64,000 nt of DNA. Origin: Flaccisagitta enflata (lineage: Eukaryota > Chaetognatha > Sagittoidea > Aphragmophora). The position numbers were made by a program, and so were the translations under genes. Numbering within the stretch: position 1 is the first letter of the stretch; each line of letters opens with the position of its first letter. Shown here piece by piece: positions 43,356 through 54,639 of the stretch. The stretch is taken from assembly GCA_965153355.1 (NCBI GenBank), contig OZ231126.1, positions 37,014,001 to 37,078,000 of the forward strand, given 5' to 3'. Below the pieces are notes generated by a model. That model did not search any database, had not been told where the DNA came from, and saw nothing but the letters and a program-made list of their open reading frames with translations.

Positions 43356-44524
43356 AATCAGGGGCCAGTAGAGGAATTCCGGGCCCCTATACAATCAAAA
43401 ATCCGGGCCCTCCCATTCCCCCCCCCCCACCCCAATTTGCTATCCAGCGAGAAAGATGCTCCTATTCTGCCCTGTTCAGCAATTTCACCAAGGGAATGGC
43501 TTGCAAAAAGAAAACAAAAGCCTAATGATAATAGAATGTTTTGAATTGTCAGCCAAGGGCCCGTTTTTGCACACAATTCCCTTCTTTGAACGACTATCAG
43601 TTACTTTACAACGCGAAAATGGAGCCATGCTCCTTGAACGTAGCCCGCTTCCGTTGCCCGCTTCCGTTGATGGAGAACACTGAATAATGTGACAATGTTC
43701 TTTAATTCAAAACTCTGAATACCCCTTTATTCGTTAAGACACGATGAAAATAATCGTGACAGTTCAGTTTCACCAAGGGCAAAAATTTTGTCATTTTTTT
43801 TCTGCAAAACAATAGATTCATATGCTAGCATATATTTTTTCATGTAAGTAGCAAAAAAAATTAATGCAAAATCTCAAAAATTTAAAAAGTTACAGCTATT
43901 TTTCTCTTTAAAAAAACTATTTTTCTTTTCTACACATATTTACCTATTTCACTAAAAAAATGATGATTAAGTTTTTCAAAACCTTGTTATATTTATTCAG
44001 CAGTATGTTATTCAATATGAAGAATATAAAAACTGATAAAATTTTAAGATTTTTAAAGATTTTTAAAGATTTTTTTTATTTTTTTTGCTAAAAAATGTTA
44101 TTTTTTGAATATTTTTTTAGTTTGAAATATTTTAGTAGCCTATCAAAGCGGGACAAATATTGAATAAAGGTAGACATAATAAATTGATGAATAAATATAC
44201 AACTTATAACTAATTTTAAAAATTATGAAGATTCTATAGCAAAAAGATAATAGAAATCAGTTAAAAACTCTTATTTTAACAATAGATCAGCTTTTCAAGT
44301 TCAAATATTTTTTGACAGCTGGAAAAATACATCAATGTATGTTAGATTAATAAGGATATATGTGCATATCCATTTAAGAACTATTTTGAAAATTTTGTGA
44401 AAATTGGTCCCCAATTTTCTCTCACTTCTTTCAACTTGTCATAAATTTACCTGACAAAGTTTTTCCTTACCAGCGTTTTACTTAATGGCACTTGTAACCC
44501 AACATTCTCTTTTACGGTTTTACT

Positions 44525-44577
44525 ATCTTTCTATCTGTCATTCTTTCTCTCATTCTTTCTCTCATTCTTTCTCTCAT

Positions 44578-44640
<63 letters not shown>

Positions 44641-44810
44641 CTTTCTATTTTTCTTTCTTTCTTTCTTTCTTTCTTTCTTTCGCTCTCTCTCTCTTTCTTT
44701 CTTCCTTCCATCCTTCCTTCCTGCCTTCCTTCCTTCCTTCCTGCCTTCCTTCTTTTCTTTCGTCCCTTCATTCACTCATTCTTTCTTTCTTTCTTTCATT
44801 CTTGTCGCTT
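44525..44810. repeat. (CTTT)n / (TTCC)n array
   Basis: TTTC tetranucleotides with CATTCTTTCT and CCTTCC variants. Confidence 0.95.
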
Positions 44811-46129
44811 GCAAGGCAACTGTAAGAGGGCGTTTTTGTGGAAGGGTTTGTCTGTACATGTGAAATCAAACGTTTTCTGATCCGTACTGCTCCTGTCCAG
44901 TCTCTACACGGCCCACCTACCCCATTACTGCCCCTGCCCACCTGCCAGTGACTACTTTTAGGTCCGGTATGAGGCGTAGTCTTTTTTTTTTTTTTAATCT
45001 CATTTGTTCAATATCTCATCTCCTTTTTTCCTTTTTTTGTGAGAAAGCAAGCAAACTAGATAGCAATCTAGCAAGCAATAAAGTAAACAAGTATCAATCT
45101 TAGTTTAATCATTTATTGATACTCATCAATAAGGGTTTCATTTTTATTCGAAACCTTATTTAAAAAGTAAGCTTTCAGGTTTTACATTTTGCTTATTTTG
45201 ATGAGCGTGAAATTGATGAGACCCAACTGAGCGCGGAATAACAAATTTGCATGGAAAATAAAAAAATGGAAAAAACAAAAACATCAGACATTACTAACAT
45301 ACATTAAAGGTCTGATGTTTTCAGAAATGCAAAATCTTCATCCGCGTTGGAGATTTGTTATTCCGCGGTTTGAAAATGTTTTTTTCAAAAATGGCAAATG
45401 AGCATGTTGGAGTTCGAAAAATTTACAAAATCGATACTTAACTTTGACCAAATGATATGAAATTTGGTGGGCACGTTGGTGGATGTTCCCCCCAACTACA
45501 GTAAAAATTTCATTCTTTAACTCCAACAGGAAGTGCCATAAATAGAAAAAAGAAATTTTGCTGTCATTTTTTCTAAGTTTTCATTGTAACCTGACATTTT
45601 TTACAACATTTTTGTAAAGGACAAGATTAAATGGAAATAAACATCGCAAAAATTTTTTATATTAGTACCAAATAGGTAAAAGCAGACCTGTAGAAAGGAA
45701 ATGACCATAGGACTCCAACTGTGTCGGTGATATTATCAAGAAATTGGTGCATGAAAATGTGTGTCTGCTGATTTTGTTTATTTTCATCAATTCTTTCCCT
45801 TTTCTTCACATATTCACTTTCTAAAACCCTTAAAAAGTGGATGACATTAAATAAAGTATTGTTAGTGCGTGTGATACACATGACGAAGCAGTTTTGAGAC
45901 AAAATCGGACGATTTGATGCAGACAAATATGCGGGAAATGTGCTGAAATTAGAGTGTTATAACTTGGTTCATGCTGTCTTAAACTCCCCCCCCCCCTTCT
46001 TTTTGGCTGTGATCTGCATATATTTTATTTGTTAGAGGAAAAAAATCGGCTGATATTGTTATTTTCATTTGCAACGTTGACTGTGATAAAATTTTGATTG
46101 CTTGTGTTCCCTTTTTCTTTCAGAAAAAA

Positions 46130-46320
46130 AAAATTCCCTTCTTTTTCTTCTCTTTTTCCTTTTTCTTCTTTTTTTCTCCTTTTTCTGTTTTTTTTTTCTT
46201 TTTTCTTTTTTTTCCTTTTTCTTCTTTTATTTCTTTTTCTTTTTTTTTTTCTTTTTTTTTCTTTTTTCCCTTCTTTTTCTTGTTTTTTTCTCTTTTCCCC
46301 TCTTTTTTTCTCTTCATTTC
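46130..46320. repeat. Polypyrimidine TTTTTC tract
   Basis: About 190 bp of T-rich, C-punctuated sequence. Confidence 0.9.
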
Positions 46321-46572
46321 TTACACCATTTAGGGGCCCTCCGGGCCCCCCTGAGGGCCGGCCCCCTGTACTTTGTATAGGGTGTATAGGCCTCTAAAGG
46401 TCTCTGGTACAAATTAATAAAGGAATTAAAAAGAATGAAAGATTATTAACATAAAAAAAAAAACGGCAGTACTGTATGAAAAATACAAATGTAAAAGAAA
46501 ATAATATTTGATAATATTAAATGTTGATGCTTTAGCAGTTTTATTAAAAAACCTTTTGGACCCTGATGACCG

Positions 46573-46711
46573 GTGCTGAGGAATGTTTCAATTGTAAAAA
46601 CCCGCTTGCCGTTGGCTCTTGGGTCATTATATGTGCCGCATGCGTCTGATGAACAGAATTCAAATTCCTATTTCGTCACCCCACCCCGATTGGTCCCGTC
46701 TCGCCACGCAG
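46573..46711 (+). promoter_or_regulatory. Probable promoter/5' UTR of the lark-like gene
   Basis: GC-richer stretch just before the first coding exon, with GATTGGTCC (inverted CCAAT box) at 46688. The CGCAG immediately before the ATG could instead be a 3' splice site from an upstream non-coding exon. Confidence 0.4.
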
Positions 46712-46951
46712 ATGCCTGGAAGAAGCGACCGCGCGACGACGAAAATCTTTGTTGGCAATTTACCGGATCGATATCCGGACGACAGCCTCCGCGAATTGTT
46801 TGAACAATACGGGGAAGTGTCTGAATGCGACGTCATAAAAAACTTCGCCTTTGTTCATTTCGTTAATGAGGAAGAAGCCGAAGCGGCGGTGAAGGGTCTA
46901 AACAGCGCCGAAGTCAAAGGCAAAAACATCCGCGTCGAAATATCCGAGAAA
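46712..46951 (+). CDS. Lark/RBM4-like RNA-binding protein, exon 1 (RRM1)
   Basis: First exon of a complete six-exon gene encoding 646 residues: three RRMs, two CCHC zinc knuckles and a Gly/Tyr/Pro/Arg-rich tail. Proteins of this family bind pre-mRNA and mRNA in nucleus and cytoplasm and influence splicing and translation. Exon 1 (80 codons, donor GTACGA at 46952, phase 0) contains the whole of RRM1: RNP2 KIFVGNLP (residues 11-18) and RNP1-like KNFAFVHF (43-50), with ECDVIKNFAFVHF characteristic of lark/RBM4. Vertebrate RBM4 and insect lark have two RRMs and one knuckle, so this is an enlarged version. Confidence 0.92.
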
Positions 46952-47169
46952 GTACGAACATGAAGCTTAAAATCGATTGCTATCCGTCGTTGAATCCGCG
47001 TATCCGGTCTAGTGCGTCGCCGACTCGCTATAGCGTCGAACGACGTGGTCTTTAGCCGAATCGTCCGTCCTATGTAGTCCGTATTTGGTGCTTTTCAGTA
47101 CCATTCTGTGGTCCTCAATTGTTAGCTCGGTTATTGTATTCCCTTCACTCGCGTCGTGCGCGTTTACAG

Positions 47170-47254
47170 AGTCGAGGCGGTCGCGGTGGTGATAGTCGCG
47201 GGTCAAACGGCGCTAGCAGCAGGAAGGAAGGGGGAACTACGAAATTGTTTGTAG
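47170..47254 (+). CDS. Lark-like gene, exon 2 (RGG linker)
   Basis: 28 codons plus one base, between acceptor GTTTACAG and donor GTATGA. SRGGRGGDSRGSNG is an RGG-type linker, ending TTKLFVG, the first strand of RRM2. The intron interrupts G of FVG-NLP in phase 1. Confidence 0.85.
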
Positions 47255-47350
47255 GTATGATCTCTCTCGTTGCTCGACACACTCTCGCTTCGGGAAAAAT
47301 CCCGAAAAAAGTATCACATTTTTAGCGCCGTTCGTTGTTCGTTCGTGTAG

Positions 47351-47593
47351 GCAATCTTCCCGATGGATATCCGGACAACTCTCTCCGCGAGCTGTTTGAG
47401 AAGTACGGCGAGGTGACCGAATGCGATGTGCTCAAAAATTTTGGGTTCGTCCATTTCCGTAAGCCGGAAGAAGCGGAGAGGGCCAAGGATGGGCTCTCCA
47501 ATCACTCCATCGAGGGAAAACGAATCCGCGTGGAAAGTTCCGGGTCCGGGAGAGGCGGTGGTTCGTCGGCCGCGGGAACCAAACTCTTCGTCG
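47351..47593 (+). CDS. Lark-like gene, exon 3 (RRM2)
   Basis: 81 codons' worth of sequence, phase 1 to phase 1, from acceptor TTCGTGTAG to donor GTAGGA. NLPDGYPDNSLRELFEKYGE, then ECDVLKNFGFVHF (RNP1), a second Gly/Ser linker, and GTKLFVG opening RRM3. It runs exactly from one FVG-NLP junction to the next. Confidence 0.9.
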
Positions 47594-47754
47594 GTAGGAA
47601 CGTCATATGGTATATCTATGGACCATTTAAGCTAGATAGTTCGTTTCCGGTCCGCGTCGAGTTGTCGAAGTCGGTTAGTTGAGTCTCTCGGCAATGCCTC
47701 GTACGCGTCTTTACGGTCAGCTTTTTGTCCCCGTTCCACACCGGAAAAATTTAG

Positions 47755-47853
47755 GCAATCTTCCCGATGATTTACCAACCGGCGAATTACGTTCCATGTT
47801 CGAGAAATACGGCCGCGTCGTCGAGTGTGACATCATTAAACACTTTGCCTTCG
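47755..47853 (+). CDS. Lark-like gene, exon 4 (RRM3, first half)
   Basis: 33 codons, phase 1 to phase 1, acceptor AAATTTAG, donor GTAACG. NLPDDLPTGELRSMFEKYGR then VVECDIIKHFAF, stopping one base into the Val of FVHF. Confidence 0.88.
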
Positions 47854-47927
47854 GTAACGATAATAAAAAGATGTTATTGATATCAGTTAACTTTCCACAA
47901 TAAAATAACCCCTAAATTACCAGATGA

Positions 47928-48097
47928 ATAAGGCCGGATACACGGCCACCAGTTGTGGACGGGTGGGCAGGGGCGGAAAGGCGCGTTTTCCTACTTTTGA
48001 TCATTATGGACCAACGGACCGACGGACCGACGGACGGATGGACGGACTGATGGATGGACAAACAAACCGACGGACGGACAAAGCCTCTTATAGAGTT
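47928..48097 (+). mobile_element. Hairpin-ended element (family B), 3' end lost
   Basis: AATAAGGCCGGATACACGGCC, AGTTGTGGAC, GGGTGGGCAGGGGCGGAAAG, GACCGACGGACC core, CAAAGCCTCTTATAGAGTTT. The hairpin is truncated. It lies at the start of lark intron 4. Confidence 0.8.
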
Positions 48098-48422
48098 TGC
48101 TAAAATCAGGTCAATATTTACTTCAAACGGTTTGAGGAAAACATTTAAATGTGGTCCATTGGTCTTTTTCAACAGTGGAGTAAATGAATCTTGATCAATC
48201 ATGGTTTTTAATGTTTTTAAAAGGCATAGAAATTGATGTTGAACATGATTTTTATAGTTTGTCCATCTTTTACAACAGATGCTAATACTGTAGTTCTCGT
48301 CTAGACTAGAAATAACAGAGGCAAGAATAATGGGAGGATAAATGAAGCCAGGTCAATGATACTTGGATAAAGATTAATTATTGCCTATGATGGTTAGTTG
48401 CTGTGGAAACAATTTCCATGTA

Positions 48423-49639
48423 TTCTCAGCCTAGGTCTCCCAGAATGATACATTTTGTTAAAAAGTACTAATCCCTGCGACTTTTCTTGAAGATTTTACA
48501 CCACTGAATAAGAATTGAGCAGCAAAAAAATTTTTTGAAATTTTTTTATGGCGGAAGTATTACTATCTTGGAAAAAATAAAAGTCCAAGCTGAATGAAGG
48601 AATGAGTTTCTTTTAAATTTATTCAAATTATAATTATTTTTATAAGCCTAGTATTTAGAATATCCTTTTTAGAGTTTAAAAACAGCTTGGATCTGTAAGG
48701 GCATGCCTTGGAAAAGAGTATCAAGCCATTTTGAAGCAAAATACCTCCACACAATTTTCTTACATTTTTTGAGAATCAACATTTTCACTTTTTCTGATGT
48801 AAAATCCAAACGAATAGAGCTATGAGTCTCTGCTTGGCGGCAATAGATAGCCCTGATCAATAGCTTCAAAATGGTCACCGATTTTCCTTTTAAATTTTGC
48901 ATATCAAAGCGACACTGTAACAAAACATCAAGTGTTTTATTCTATTTAATTTTTTTGTTTGTTCTCTGAAATCAACATTTTCACTTTTTTGATGTAAAAT
49001 CTAAATGAATAAAGCTATAAGTCTCAGCTTGGTGCCATTTACTAGCCCTGTTCATTAGCTTCATTTTGGTCACCAATTTTTATATCAAATCATGTATATC
49101 AAAGCCTAATTATGAAAAAACTTCCTGGACTTTTATTTTTTCCAAGATAGTAGGCCAAAGGTGATATAAGGTCAAAATTTCTAAATGAGAATTTTATGAA
49201 TCTGATTGCAGATTCATAATCCTTGCAAAAAACTGTCAAAAGAAAGTGCTCTTCTTTTATTGATATTCCTTCAGGAACTTGGTCAAAATAAAGGTCAAAG
49301 ATCTAGATTGGGTCAAAATTGCCCTTTTGTTTAAAATAAACCTTATTTAGACTTTTGACCTCAATTTTGACAATCTTCCCAAAGGATTATCAAAAAAAGA
49401 AGAGCACTTTCTTGTGACAGTTTTTTGAAAGGATCATGAATCTGCAATCAGATTTGCAAAATTGTCATTTTGAAATTTTGACCTTATATCACCTTTGACT
49501 TGACACTTCCGCCATAAAAAAATTTCAAAAAAATTTATCTTTGCTGAATTCTTATTCTCTGGTGTATTTTCTTTGAGAAAAGCTGCAGGGATGAGTATTT
49601 TTCAATAAAATGAGTTTTTCTGGGAGGTCTAATTCTCAC
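48423..49639. mobile_element. Foldback element with about 135-bp inverted ends and nested palindromes
   Basis: Outer ends: CTAGGTCTCCCAGAA / TTCTGGGAGGTCTAATT, AATCCCTGC / GCAGGGATGA, GAATAAGAATT / AATTCTTATTC, and AAATTTTTTTATGGCGGAAG / CTTCCGCCATAAAAAAATTT. Inner pairs: ATCTTGGAAAAAATAAAAG (48563) with CTTTTATTTTTTCCAAGAT (49132), and a second palindrome centred near 49320 (AAAGAAAGTGCTCTTCTTT with AAAGAAGAGCACTTTCTTG-type sequence). No ORF. Confidence 0.8.
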
Positions 49640-49806
49640 TGAAATATCAATATTCTTCATATAAACGTATATTCTTGATATCGACATACATTGTACAAGA
49701 ACATCGCACAGTTTCATTCACTACCATTTTTTCACGGTATACTCTGTAGGAATGTCGCTTGTTTTGCTGTTTTTATGGAGCTGTGTAGGGTTGTCACACA
49801 TGGGTA

Positions 49807-50389
49807 CAGTGGGGTTCATGGAATAACAGCCTAAACTGAAGGAAAATGTTTAAGTGTTTTAATTTCATTTTCCAAACTGGATATTTGAAATATAAGTTGT
49901 TCAATTGGTGCTTGTGTCCCTGAGTTTTTGGTTGCTATGGAAACCAAAATCATTTTTTCAAACATGTATAACTGCTTGAATGTCAATTTTGACAGGGAAT
50001 ATTGTTCAGAACTAAATTTGCTACAACTTTCCCACAGTATGTTCGGTAAGAATATTGCTTGTTTGGCCATTGCTAGGGAGCATCACACATAGCAACCACT
50101 AAATGCCCCCTAGCAACAGCTAAACGAGCGTTATTCTTACAGAAAATACTGTTGGAAAGTTGTAAATTTGAATTTAAACCATGTTCCCTTATCACACTTG
50201 TGAAAATATTGATATTATAGCAGTTATAACTGTTCAAAAAAATTATTTTGATTTCCATAGCAACCGAAGAACTCTTGGACACAAGCATCAATTGAACAAC
50301 TTATATTTCAAATACCGAGTTTTTCAAATGAAATTAAGACAATAAGATACCTTCCTCCATTTTAGGCTGTTATTCCACAAACCTCACTG
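49807..50389. mobile_element. Tc1/mariner-type MITE, palindromic over its length
   Basis: Begins CAGTGGGGTTCATGGAATAA and ends TTATTCCACAAACCTCACTG, with TA on both sides (49805-49806 and 50390-50391). The arms stay complementary almost to the centre (about 50095): TATAAGTTGTTCAATTG pairs with CAATTGAACAACTTATA. The TA duplication and CAGT-type end suggest mobilisation by a Tc1/mariner transposase supplied elsewhere. Confidence 0.82.
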
Positions 50390-50769
50390 TACGCTCCTCG
50401 GTAATGGTCAAACTAGCAATTTTAATACAGATCATAATGTAGCGAATTAGATTTTGAGCAATGTTCCTAGCTTATTCTGTTCAAAACATTAAAATTTTAT
50501 ATTTTATATTAATTCATATTCCTATCATTAGTCCCCTAGCTTTATTTCTTGCATTATGCTTGATCCCGTCAATGCGTTGATTCGAAATGATACAAAGAAT
50601 TTTAAAAATTTTTTAGAAAAATTTTAAAATGATTATCATTTTGTCATTTCTGACACCAACCGGTGACCACTTGACTTTAAAACAATCTCAGCAAAATGGG
50701 AGAGAATTTGCATTTTTTTTTTTTTTTTTTTTTTGATGTTGGACATTGATGAGAGAAGCATTCATCTAG

Positions 50770-50922
50770 AACACGGCCGGATACACGGCAATCTAGGCGC
50801 GGACGGTTGGGCAGGAGCAGTGATGCGAAAACCGCTCACAATTTTAGAAATATCACGGACGGACGGACGGACGGATGGACGAACTGGCCGACACGGCAAG
50901 ATGTAGTCGCGTGTCCGCGACT
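50770..50922 (+). mobile_element. Hairpin-ended element (GGCGCGGAC variant)
   Basis: ACACGGCCGGATACACGGC, AGGCGCGGAC, GGGCAGGAGCAGTGATGCG, GACGGACGGACGGACGG core, and AGTCGCGTGTCCGCGACT then AAAAA. Between two foldbacks in lark intron 4. Confidence 0.8.
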
Positions 50923-50970
50923 AAAAAGATCACTTTTTAATTCAGCTTTGATACCTGATTCATGAGGAAT

Positions 50971-51746
50971 GTGCATACACCGTCTTTAAATCGAATTGAG
51001 TTATTTTAAACCTTTATAAATCCTAAACTACTTGTCAAAAAGTCCTCAAATTTTTAGAGAATGTTGGCAACATACAACGGTTTTGTTATACAAAACCTCA
51101 TATTAGAGTATAAGACAGTTGAGGATTGGCAAAACATAAAAAAAAATTCACTTTTGAAGCAGCGACAATTCTTTCATATTTTCTTCCGCAAAGAAGCATT
51201 TTTTAGTTGCACGCTATTTCTAAAGTAACAAAGCTATAGCCCCGGGGAAGGTCTCAAATGGCAGACGATATATCATAAATTTCAATTTTGTCCAAAAATT
51301 TTAGAAAATTTGGATATTTCAAGAGGTTATGATCGATTTGAAAAGAAATTCTGTTGTCATGCAGACTTCAAATTCTGGAAAATTGATCAAAATCTTCATA
51401 AATGTCAAAAAAGGTCAAAAATTTTGCCAAAACTAAAAAATATGATTTTTTTTTTTTATTGGAGACCAGTCTCAGGGTTCCAGCTCAATGTATTTTGAAA
51501 TGGTAAGTTTATATTAACAACTTCTTTCAAAAAACCCCATGAAATAAGTGATTTTGCTCATAAAAATCCACTTTTTTCAATGATTTGCTGATCCTCACCT
51601 TCTCATGACCAAAAATTGAAGTTTTGCTTAACAAAACCGTAATTTATTACCAACATTATCTTAAAATTTGAAGACTTTTTGCCAAGTAGTTTAGGATTTA
51701 TAAAGGTTTAACATAACTCAATTCGATTTAAAGACGGTGTATGTAT
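50971..51746. mobile_element. Foldback element with about 115-bp inverted ends
   Basis: GTGCATACACCGTCTTTAAA at the left, and in reverse TTTAAAGACGGTGTATGTAT at the right, with shared TCGAATTGAGTTA, CTTTATAAATCCTAAACTAC and ACGGTTTTGTTA blocks. It ends about 45 bp before lark exon 5. Confidence 0.8.
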
Positions 51747-51793
51747 TTCACTTCTTCGGCAAACACACATTGCTTATGTTTACATAAACTCAG

Positions 51794-51952
51794 TTCATTT
51801 CGACAATCCGCGGGATGCGAGCACGGCCAAGGACGCCCTCAACAATGTTCGAATTAAGGATCGAAATATTAGGGTCCAGATTTCGAACACCGGAGTGCGA
51901 CAGAAGGCTGGAATGGGCGACTCGGATGGATGCTTCGGCTGTGGCGAAAGGG
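51794..51952 (+). CDS. Lark-like gene, exon 5 (RRM3 end, zinc knuckle 1 start)
   Basis: Phase 1 to phase 1, acceptor AAACTCAG, donor GTAGGC. It completes VHFDNPRDASTAKDALNNV, then IRVQISNTGVRQKAGMGD and CFGCGERG. The V-Q-x-S-x-x-x-V-R-x-K-x-G-M-G-D stretch before a CCHC knuckle is a lark/RBM4 hallmark. Confidence 0.9.
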
Positions 51953-52421
51953 GTAGGCGTAAGGGGTATAGCTTTTATGCCTGCACGGTGCATGTGACTC
52001 ATACTCGTCTTGTCCATTGGTCGGTCAGTTCGTCTGTTAACCAGTCCATCTGTCAATTACTCAATTAGGAATTTGTGTTTTTAATGACTTTCGACTGTAA
52101 AATTGGTGAGAATTAAATTCGCAAAGACTTTTCTATATGTTTTGTCTGCAAATTGCCCGCTTAGCCATTCATCGCTGGGAATCATCACATCGGTTCAGTG
52201 CTTCTTAGCAAAGGGCCGTGTAAATGAGTAAAATTTTGAAAGGGCTTTGTACCGGAAAGTTTGAGCAAATTTTATTCTACCCCTCTCACTACCCCTCTTC
52301 TCAGTACTCCCCCTCTCAGTGCCCCTCCCACATTCATATCCCCATTAATACACAATACGAGATGTTGGATGCCGTTGACCTCTTTTAGTCTAACGCTTGA
52401 TCATTTCTACTTTTTCTCTAG

Positions 52422-53536
52422 GTCATTGGAGCAAGGAATGCCCAAATCAGGGCCGTGGTCGATCCGGCGGTGCTAGTAGTGGGAAGGATCGCGACACTTG
52501 TAATCGATGCGGCGAAGCTGGTCATTGGGCTCGTGACTGCCCAAAACCTTCAGATTGGCGGCCGAGAGACGGCGGTCGCGATAGCGGTAGGGACGGAGGA
52601 CGTCGCGGTTATGACGATAGAAGCGATTATGGCAGTAGGGGCAGAAATGACTTCGACCGTGGTGGACCCTCTCAAATTAGCGTCGTTGGCTCTCGCGATA
52701 ACATGAGCAGTCTCAGCCGCAGTCTTCCAAGCAGCCAGATGGGTGGCGGAGTCATGGGTGGAGGAAGTGGAGCAGTGATGGGTGGTGGCGCCACGATGGG
52801 AGGAGGATTGGGCATAACCATGGGCGGTGGATTGAGTGGAAGGGATCCTTATGCTCCAGTTAGAGATCCTTACGGCGCCCCTCGCCCTGACGCCTACGGC
52901 AGCCAACGGGCTGACCCCTACAGCGCCCCTCCAAGGCAAGATGCTTATGGTCCGCCTCGAGCGGAGAGTTATGGAGTTCCTCAAAGGGACCCCTATGGAC
53001 CACCTCGCGACAGCTACCGATCTTCGGATCCTTATGCTCGGGATTCTGGATACCCTTCTATGCGCGACCGTAGTCCTCTTAGGGCTCCTCCAAGCTCCGT
53101 TCCTTCCGATTCGTTCTTCAGGCGAACCCCTCCGCGATCGTTGCCGCCAAAGGAAGACATGTATGGTAGATTGCAGTATGGAGCCATCGACGATCGCCCC
53201 GCATATGGCGGAGGCAGCGAGCCCATGGCAGCGTACACTCAGTCATCCTTGGGTAGTAGCGGTGGGGGTGGTTTGCCTAGTCGGTCTTATCCCATGGAAC
53301 AGGATCGCTACGCCGGCCAGATGGGTGGTGGCGGCCAACTGAGCAGCGGCCACCCATCTGGCCTTGAGGAGATGAGCATGGGCAATGGAGCTGGGAGAGG
53401 AGCCGTTGGGTATCCGCAACAGCAAGCCATGAGTTCCGCGAATGATGGCCGCGGTTTAGGGTTCCCGGCGTCATCTCACATGGCCTCTTACGGGGGTCAA
53501 GACCGCGGATTCAGCGGATACGGATACGGCCGTTAG
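52422..53536 (+). CDS. Lark-like gene, exon 6 (zinc knuckles, low-complexity tail)
   Basis: Acceptor TTTTCTCTAG, stop TAG at 53534. It completes knuckle 1 (GHWSKECP), adds knuckle 2 (CNRCGEAGHWARDCP), then an Arg/Gly/Asp-rich segment, Gly-Met repeats (MGGGVMGGGSGAVMGGG) and many DPYGPPR / DPYAPVRDPYGAPR-like repeats before a Gly/Tyr-rich end (GQDRGFSGYGYGR). Such Tyr/Arg-rich tails are typical of RNA-granule or splicing-related proteins; that role here is inference. Confidence 0.92.
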
Positions 53537-54160
53537 ACTTCAACACCGATACGTCGAACATTACCGCGATTGCGAAGACTCAGTTCCTCCTGTATGGAAG
53601 CCCGAGTATACTAGTATGTAGCGCCGTCGCCTCGTCTGCGTTTATCCATTTTCTACAACTTCCTCTCGATTGTATCTTCGGTGAACTTTTTTGGGGTAAC
53701 GCAGTTTGCCTTCTCTACCCCTGCTAGTCCTCGCGTTTTCGTGTATTCTTATTTCATGGATAGTCTTTCCCCTTCGTTGACTATGATAAAGTTCCATATT
53801 TACGCACACACATACACAAATAGACTTTATAATTATAGTTCGAAAAGCATCCTTCGTCGTCGTTTCGCGAATTCCGATAGTTACTTCCGTCGTCGTCGTC
53901 CGTGTTCACTCGGTTATTCTTATTCCCTTGTACGGTGCCACCGTGGCAAAACATTTTTTCTCCGCTTCTTTGTCTCTCGAGCCTTCATTTTTTGTATGAA
54001 ATGCTACCTTCATTCATTCGTAGATTATTTTTCTCTTCCGATTGCGTTTTATTCTCTAATTTTTTCGTCCATTCCAGTAATTTATTAATACATTTGAGTG
54101 GGACCTAAACAGCCTGCCCTGTGGGGAATTGTCCGGATTGTGATAGCCGGACTTGTACGT
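53537..54160 (+). other. 3' UTR of the lark-like gene and intergenic spacer
   Basis: T/C-rich sequence with TTTATTAATAC near 54081; no canonical AATAAA was identified. Only about 0.6 kb separates the two genes, which run head to tail. Confidence 0.5.
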
Positions 54161-54164
54161 GGAT

Positions 54165-54260
54165 TGAGTTTTTGTCAATTCCAATCTGACTCTCGCTCGC
54201 CGCCGACAACGCATCAGTGTTTCTGATCGAAGGTTTGCGTCCGCCACTCGTGACGTTCAA
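54165..54260 (+). other. PSMC6: PSMC6 5' UTR exon
   Basis: GC-rich stretch ending GACGTTCAA before a perfect donor GTAAGT (54261). The matching acceptor CTCTCTCTCACAG ends at 54617, 22 bp before the start codon. The transcription start is not defined. Confidence 0.6.
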
Positions 54261-54299
54261 GTAAGTCGCGGCATGGCATACTTTTACTGTGTGATTTTG

Positions 54300-54538
54300 T
54301 CCTCTTTTTCTTCCTTTCTGTCTTTATCTTTTTCTTTCTTCTTTTTTGTCTTCCTTTCTTTCTTTCTTTTCCGTCTTCCTTTCTTTCCCTTCTACCTTTC
54401 TCTTCCTTTCTTCCTTTCTGTCTTTCTTTCTTTCTTCCTCCTTTTTTTTTCTCTCTCCCTTTCATGCTCTTCCTCTGTTCCGTTTTTCCTTGTCCCCTCC
54501 TTCCCTTTTCTGTTTTACCTATTCCTCTACTTCCTTTT

Positions 54539-54603
<65 letters not shown>

Positions 54604-54617
54604 CCTCTCTCTCACAG
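54300..54617 (+). repeat. Pyrimidine-rich 5' UTR intron with (CT)n at the 3' splice site
   Basis: TTTCTTTCC tracts, then about 27 CT units (54543-54600) that run straight into the CACAG acceptor. The microsatellite therefore serves as the polypyrimidine tract. Confidence 0.85.
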
Positions 54618-54639
54618 TTGACTCCAACCTCGAAACAAA

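Larger units (their letters stand above)
43360..46400. other. Interval flanked by GGGCCC-rich inverted sequences
   Basis: GGGCCAGTAGAGGAATTCCG then GGCCCCTATACA (43362-43393) is answered by GGGGCCCTCCGGGCCC and TGTATAGGCCTCTA (46332-46397) in opposite orientation. The interior is AT-rich, with a CTTT array (44525-44810) and a pyrimidine tract (46130-46320). This could be a 3-kb element or two related single ends. No gene seen. Confidence 0.35.

Noticed and set aside
52455-53474. Overlapping frames on both strands within lark exon 6
   Set aside because: Shadows of the low-complexity Gly/Tyr/Pro-rich coding frame.
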